DNA of 61,234 nt from Arthrobacter sp. efr-133-R2A-120 (GTDB lineage: Bacteria; Actinomycetota; Actinomycetes; Actinomycetales; Micrococcaceae). The DNA lies in NCBI RefSeq assembly GCF_030209835.1, contig NZ_JARVRF010000052.1:1-61234 (forward strand), given 5' to 3'. Position 1 is the stretch's first letter. The number at the start of each line of letters is the position of its first letter. The translations under genes were made by a program, and so were the position numbers. The notes beneath the pieces were generated by a model. The model saw nothing but the letters and a program-made list of their open reading frames with translations. It did not search any database and had not been told where the DNA came from. Shown one piece after another: positions 57,468 through 61,234 of the stretch.

Positions 57468-58180
57468 CCACCAGCACCCAGCTCCGCTCCCACGACGAAC
57501 TCAAAGCACTCGCCGAAGCCGGTGCCGCCGAGCTCGGTTGGAACGCGCCCGCCCGCGACGTTATCGCCTGGGTTACCCGCAACTTCGAACTGCCCGCCGT
57601 TGCCGTGGCCTGCTCCATGGCTGACGCCGTGCTGCCGGCCCTCGTGGCTGACCAGCTCCCCGGCGTCGACGTCCTCTTCCTGGAGACCGGCTACCACTTC
57701 CCGGAAACCTACGCCACACGCGACGAGGTCGCCGCGAACCTGCGCGTGAACATCGTGGACGTGCTCCCAGAGAACACTGTGGAGCAGCAGGACCGCCTTC
57801 TCGGCAAGGACTTGTTCGCCCGCGACGCCGCCCAATGCTGCGCGCTCCGCAAGGTCCAGCCGCTGCGCCGGACCCTGGCTGGCTACGAAGTATGGTTCAC
57901 CGGTGTCCGCCGCGACGAGGCCCCCACCCGGACCAACACGCCGCTGATCACCTGGGACGAGGCCAACGGCCTGGTCAAGGTCAACCCGATGGTCGACTGG
58001 AGCTTTGACCAGTTGGTCCAGTACTCCGAAGACAACATCCTTCCCGTCAACCCCCTCCTGAGCCAGGGCTACCCGTCCATCGGATGCCAGCCCTGCACCC
58101 GCAAAGTGGCCCCGGGAGCGGACCCCCGCTCCGGCCGCTGGGCAGGAACCGACAAGACAGAATGCGGACTACACGTATGA
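57464..58180 (+). CDS. cysH: Adenylyl-sulfate (APS) reductase
   Basis: 238 residues from a GTG overlapping the upstream stop (GTGA). Two cysteine pairs, C125-C126 and C208/C211, bind the [4Fe-4S] cluster that distinguishes APS reductases from PAPS reductases. C234 in the terminal ECGLH is the catalytic thiol. LFLETGYHFPETYATRD is the nucleotide region. It reduces APS to sulfite and AMP. The absence of a CysC kinase domain nearby agrees with direct use of APS. Confidence 0.93.
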   Translation: MTTSTQLRSHDELKALAEAGAAELGWNAPARDVIAWVTRNFELPAVAVACSMADAVLPALVADQLPGVDVLFLETGYHFPETYATRDEVAANLRVNIVDVLPENTVEQQDRLLGKDLFARDAAQCCALRKVQPLRRTLAGYEVWFTGVRRDEAPTRTNTPLITWDEANGLVKVNPMVDWSFDQLVQYSEDNILPVNPLLSQGYPSIGCQPCTRKVAPGADPRSGRWAGTDKTECGLHV

Positions 58181-59163
58181 GTACCCAAATCACCAACGAG
58201 GACCTGGAGTTGTCTGTGCTGGAAACCGACGCTGCTGAGACGCCGACTGCCGCCCAGGCTCTGCGGTCGGCCCGCCTCTCGTCTTTGGACACGTTGGAAT
58301 CCGAGGCAATCCATATCATCCGCGAGGTTGTTGCCGAGTTCGAGAAGCCTGCGCTGCTGTTCTCCGGTGGCAAGGATTCCGTGGTCATGCTGCACCTGGC
58401 CACCAAGGCGTTTTGGCCTGGCAAGGTTCCGTTCCCCGTGCTGCACGTGGACACCGGCCACAACTTCCCCGAGGTCATTGACTTCCGTGACCGCACGGTG
58501 GAGCGCCTGGGTCTTAAGCTCGTGGTTGGCTCCGTTCAGGAGTTCATCGACCGCGGCGAGCTCGCCGAGCGTGCCGATGGCACCCGCAACCCGCTGCAGA
58601 CCGTGCCGCTCCTGGATGCCATCCAGCGCAACAAGTTCGACGCCGTCTTCGGAGGCGGCCGTCGCGACGAGGACAAGGCCCGTGCCAAGGAGCGCATCCT
58701 GAGCCTGCGGGACGAATTCGGCCAGTGGGATCCCCGCAACCAGCGCCCCGAATTGTGGAACCTGTACAACGGCCGCCACACGGTGGGCCAGCACGTCCGT
58801 GCGTTCCCGATCAGCAACTGGACCGAGCTGGACGTGTGGCGCTACATCGAGCGCGAAGGCGTTGAACTGCCCGGCTTGTACTACGCCCACGAGCGCGAGG
58901 TCTACGAACGCGACGGCATGTGGCGTGCGGTGGGTGAGGTTTCCATGCCGAAGCCCCACGAGGAAGTCGTCACCAAGCTCGTCCGCTACCGCACCGTGGG
59001 CGACATGTCCTGCACCGGCGCGGTCGTTTCCGACGCCCGCACGGTTGCCGACGTGGTTGTCGAGGTTGCCGCATCCACACTCACCGAACGTGGCGCCACC
59101 CGCGCAGATGACCGCATCTCCGAGGCAGCCATGGAAGACCGCAAGAAGGACGGCTACTTCTAA
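58177..59163 (+). CDS. cysD: Sulfate adenylyltransferase subunit 2
   Basis: 328 residues starting inside the cysH stop (ATGA). The PP-loop ALLFSGGKDSVVMLHLA activates ATP. VLHVDTGHNFPEVIDFRDR and DAVFGGGRRDEDKARAKERI are strongly conserved CysD blocks. With CysN it forms APS from sulfate and ATP. An N-terminal extension of about 30 acidic residues precedes the core. Confidence 0.93.
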   Translation: MSTQITNEDLELSVLETDAAETPTAAQALRSARLSSLDTLESEAIHIIREVVAEFEKPALLFSGGKDSVVMLHLATKAFWPGKVPFPVLHVDTGHNFPEVIDFRDRTVERLGLKLVVGSVQEFIDRGELAERADGTRNPLQTVPLLDAIQRNKFDAVFGGGRRDEDKARAKERILSLRDEFGQWDPRNQRPELWNLYNGRHTVGQHVRAFPISNWTELDVWRYIEREGVELPGLYYAHEREVYERDGMWRAVGEVSMPKPHEEVVTKLVRYRTVGDMSCTGAVVSDARTVADVVVEVAASTLTERGATRADDRISEAAMEDRKKDGYF

Positions 59164-60575
59164 TGAGCACCGAAACCGCACTCCTCGAGACTGGCCTGCG
59201 CGAATCCACGTTGTTCCGCTTTGCCACCGCTGGATCCGTTGACGACGGCAAGTCCACCCTGGTGGGCCGCCTGCTGCACGATTCCAAGGCGATCCTTGCC
59301 GACCAGCTCGACGCCGTCGCCCGCACCTCGGCGGACCGTGGCTTCGGCGGAGCAGGCGCCACCGGCAGCCAGGCGATCGACCTCGCCCTCCTGACCGACG
59401 GCCTTCGCGCCGAGCGGGAACAGGGCATCACCATCGATGTCGCCTACCGCTACTTCGCCACCGACCGCCGCAGCTTCATCCTCGCGGACTGCCCCGGCCA
59501 CGTGCAGTACACCAAGAACACGGTGACGGGCGCGTCCACTGCGGATGCCGTCGTCGTACTCATTGACGCCCGCAAGGGAGTCCTGGAGCAGACCCGCCGG
59601 CACCTGTCCGTGCTGCAGCTGCTGCGCGTGGCGCACGTCATCGTGGCTGTGAACAAGATCGACCTCGTGGACTTCAGCGAGTCGGTCTTCCGCGAGATCG
59701 AGACCGACGTGCAGAAGGTCGCCCGCGAGCTTGGCTTGGGCAGCGATGGCATTGCCGACGTCGCGGTCATCCCGGTGTCAGCACTCGACGGTGACAACGT
59801 GGTGGACCGCTCGGACCGCACTCCTTGGTACAGCGGCCCGGCCCTGCTCGAGGTCTTGGAAACCCTTCCGGCCGCCGATGAGCTTGAGAGCCACCTGGAG
59901 AGCTTCCGCTTCCCGGTCCAGCTGGTCATCCGGCCGCAGGGCGCGCTGGCTCCCGACGCCGTCGCCGCAGGGCTCGACGTCGGGGCGTACCGCGACTACC
60001 GTGCCTACGCCGGCCAGATCACGGAAGGAACCGTGAAGCTCGGCGACAAGGTCACCGTCCTGAGCCCGGGCCACGAGCCACGGATCACCACCGTGACGGG
60101 GATCGACTTCGCCGGCAGCGAGTTGGCTGAGGCCACTGCTCCGCAATCCGTGGCGATCCGCCTGGCCGATGAAATCGACATCGCCCGCGGTGACACCATT
60201 GCCGCGGCAGGGACGGTGCGCGAGAGCTCGGCCGACCTTTACGCGGCGCTGTGCTGGCTTTCGCCGAAACCGCTGCGCGAAGGTGCCAAGGTGCTCGTGA
60301 AGCACGGGACCCGTACCGTCCAGGCGCTGGTGCGCAATGTGACGGGCAAGCTGGACCTGGCCACGTTCAACGTCGAGGCCGCCTCCAGCCTTGAGCTGAA
60401 CGACATCGGCAACGCCCAGCTTCGACTGGCCGCGCCGCTGCCCTTGGAGAACTACCTGCACCACCGCCGCACGGGCGCGTTCCTGGTGATCGATCCCGTG
60501 GACGGCAACACCTTGGCCGCCGGTTTGGTGAAGGACCACCCGGGCGACCATGAGGACGAACGTTACGTCATCTGA
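59163..60575 (+). CDS. cysN: Sulfate adenylyltransferase subunit 1 (GTPase)
   Basis: 470 residues, overlapping cysD by one base (TAATG). GTPase motifs: G1 GSVDDGKS at 24-31, G3 DCPGH at 109-113 and G4 NKID at 164-167, followed by two beta-barrel domains. GTP hydrolysis drives APS formation by CysD. The protein ends without the CysC APS-kinase domain often fused in other bacteria. A strong terminator follows 15 bp after the stop. Confidence 0.93.
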   Translation: MSTETALLETGLRESTLFRFATAGSVDDGKSTLVGRLLHDSKAILADQLDAVARTSADRGFGGAGATGSQAIDLALLTDGLRAEREQGITIDVAYRYFATDRRSFILADCPGHVQYTKNTVTGASTADAVVVLIDARKGVLEQTRRHLSVLQLLRVAHVIVAVNKIDLVDFSESVFREIETDVQKVARELGLGSDGIADVAVIPVSALDGDNVVDRSDRTPWYSGPALLEVLETLPAADELESHLESFRFPVQLVIRPQGALAPDAVAAGLDVGAYRDYRAYAGQITEGTVKLGDKVTVLSPGHEPRITTVTGIDFAGSELAEATAPQSVAIRLADEIDIARGDTIAAAGTVRESSADLYAALCWLSPKPLREGAKVLVKHGTRTVQALVRNVTGKLDLATFNVEAASSLELNDIGNAQLRLAAPLPLENYLHHRRTGAFLVIDPVDGNTLAAGLVKDHPGDHEDERYVI

Positions 60576-60590
60576 CCCTCCTGTGACTGG

Positions 60591-60657
60591 AACCGCAGCT
60601 TGTTTCCCAAACCCCCGCCTTCAAGGCCCGGGATGGGAAACAAGCTGCGGTTTTTTG
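60591..60657 (+). terminator. Intrinsic terminator of the sulfate-reduction operon
   Basis: AACCGCAGCTTGTTTCCCA pairs perfectly with TGGGAAACAAGCTGCGGTT over a loop of about 22 nt, and the stem ends in TTTTTT. The clearest Rho-independent terminator in the window. Confidence 0.93.
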
Positions 60658-60742
60658 CATTGGAACCAGCCGAATTGTGACGCCGCATGAACGTGCGTGA
60701 CCCCGGGTTTCCGGATCATTGAACGGCAAATATGACAGTCCC

Positions 60743-60748
60743 TATGGT
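60743..60748 (+). promoter_or_regulatory. -10 box TATGGT before a short leader ORF
   Basis: TATGGT with TTGAAC about 18 bp upstream; 6 nt follow before the ATG at 60755. The start of transcription should coincide with the leader ORF. Confidence 0.55.
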
Positions 60749-60754
60749 GAATCC

Positions 60755-60811
60755 ATGACCTCATCGGATTGGTCCTTGGCTGCCCTTTCGGGGCGATGTC
60801 GCGGGGCCTGA
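60755..60811 (+). CDS. Short leaderless upstream ORF with Cys near its end (putative leader peptide)
   Basis: 18 codons reading MTSSDWSLAALSGRCRGA, ending 44 bp before the sulfonate-type binding-protein gene. It has the leaderless promoter geometry seen at several real genes here. In actinobacteria short leader peptides with a C-terminal Cys/Arg cluster precede sulfur-assimilation genes, where cysteine supply is thought to control ribosome stalling. This one has a single Cys in GRCRGA, so attenuation is inference. Confidence 0.5.
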   Translation: MTSSDWSLAALSGRCRGA

Positions 60812-60855
60812 TACACGCCCTGCCCGTTCCGCAACACATCCCAAGGATTCCCAAC

Positions 60856-61234
60856 ATGTCAAACACCCCAGAACCCACGCCGCCCGGCTCGAACCCGGGA
60901 ACCACGCGCATCGTCGCGGGCGAGAGCAGCAAGCCCAAGCGCCGCCGCACGCTCGAGATCGGCATCGCCGTCGGGCTCGTCCTGCTGATCGGTGCCGGCG
61001 CCGCCGTCGCATCGGTCGTCGCGAAGAACAACGAAACCCAGGCCGCGGCCTCGACGTCTCCTGCCGCCGAGCTCCGGCTCGGCTACTTCGGCAACGTCAC
61101 CCATGCCCCGGCGCTGGTTGGCGTGAGCAAGGGCATCATCGCGGGCAAGCTGGGCGGCACCAAGCTGAGCACCCAGATCTTCAACGCCGGACCGGCCGCG
61201 GTCGAGGCCCTGAACGCCGGCGCCATCGATGCCG
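60856..61234 (+). CDS. Sulfonate/nitrate-type ABC substrate-binding protein, N-terminal part
   Basis: 126 residues are visible before the window ends. A hydrophilic, basic leader of about 35 residues precedes one hydrophobic segment (LEIGIAVGLVLLIGAGAAVA), suggesting an uncleaved anchor or unusual signal. The mature start, ELRLGYFGNVTHAPALVGV, followed by NAGPAAVEALNAGAIDA, is the SsuA/NrtT-like binding fold. Position behind the sulfate-reduction genes points to alkanesulfonate or another sulfur source. AAGGA precedes the ATG. Confidence 0.8.
   Translation, partial: MSNTPEPTPPGSNPGTTRIVAGESSKPKRRRTLEIGIAVGLVLLIGAGAAVASVVAKNNETQAAASTSPAAELRLGYFGNVTHAPALVGVSKGIIAGKLGGTKLSTQIFNAGPAAVEALNAGAIDA

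Noticed and set aside
60755..60811. Conventional small functional protein
   Set aside because: 18 codons with no hydrophobic or structured character; a regulatory leader is the better reading.

Overview
This window is a chromosomal segment of a high-GC Gram-positive bacterium, most likely a member of the Micrococcaceae close to Arthrobacter/Paenarthrobacter. The inference rests on overall GC and codon bias, mycothiol-type arsenate reductases, an actinobacterial menaquinone cluster (MenJ-type reductase next to a long-chain polyprenyl diphosphate synthase), a NirA-like sulfite reductase, and many promoters in which a TANNNT -10 box lies exactly 6 nt before the start codon (leaderless mRNAs). 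I see no rRNA, tRNA, CRISPR array, integrase or transposase.

Layout. 0-5.1 kb: a LysM lipoprotein, a GH18 chitinase-like protein with two CBM5/12 modules, and a divergent BcsA-like GT2 synthase. 5.1-12.8 kb: a DeoR-family repressor and, 4.7 kb away, a KDPG-aldolase-like gene plus an ACS-family sugar-acid transporter that carry almost the same 35-bp operator. Between the two operators sit an arsenic operon (arsR, MIP channel, two ArsC-like proteins, Cys-tailed flavoprotein) and two small genes. 12.9-21.8 kb: a P-loop kinase, an orphan MinD/ParA-like ATPase, a GH25/DUF1906-like exoprotein, a frameshifted AbiEi/DUF559-type gene, an MFS carrier, an acyltransferase, an alpha/beta hydrolase and an unknown membrane protein. 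21.9-31.6 kb: an SLH-bearing polysaccharide deacetylase, a YraQ/TIGR03943/beta-propeller operon, and a debranching enzyme-GT4-PAP2 operon on the minus strand. 31.9-37.9 kb: a LacI-controlled ABC importer with a GH32 fructosidase. 38.2-52.2 kb: a lipoprotein and menaquinone genes menC, menD, menF, menG, menJ and a polyprenyl synthase, interrupted by a PHO-box-preceded phoX and an amino-acid ABC transporter. 52.6-54.8 kb: an intact AbiEi/DUF559-type gene between repeated hairpins, a SUKH-like protein and a TRIC channel. 54.9-61.2 kb: assimilatory sulfate reduction (siroheme chelatase, sulfite reductase, cysH, cysD, cysN) followed by a sulfonate-type binding protein behind a short Cys-containing upstream ORF.

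The most unusual content is non-coding. At least five families of small palindromic or repeated elements are dispersed through the window. One of them lies in frame inside the isochorismate synthase gene. Others flank both AbiEi/DUF559-type genes, and a 35-bp direct repeat brackets the arsenic block.
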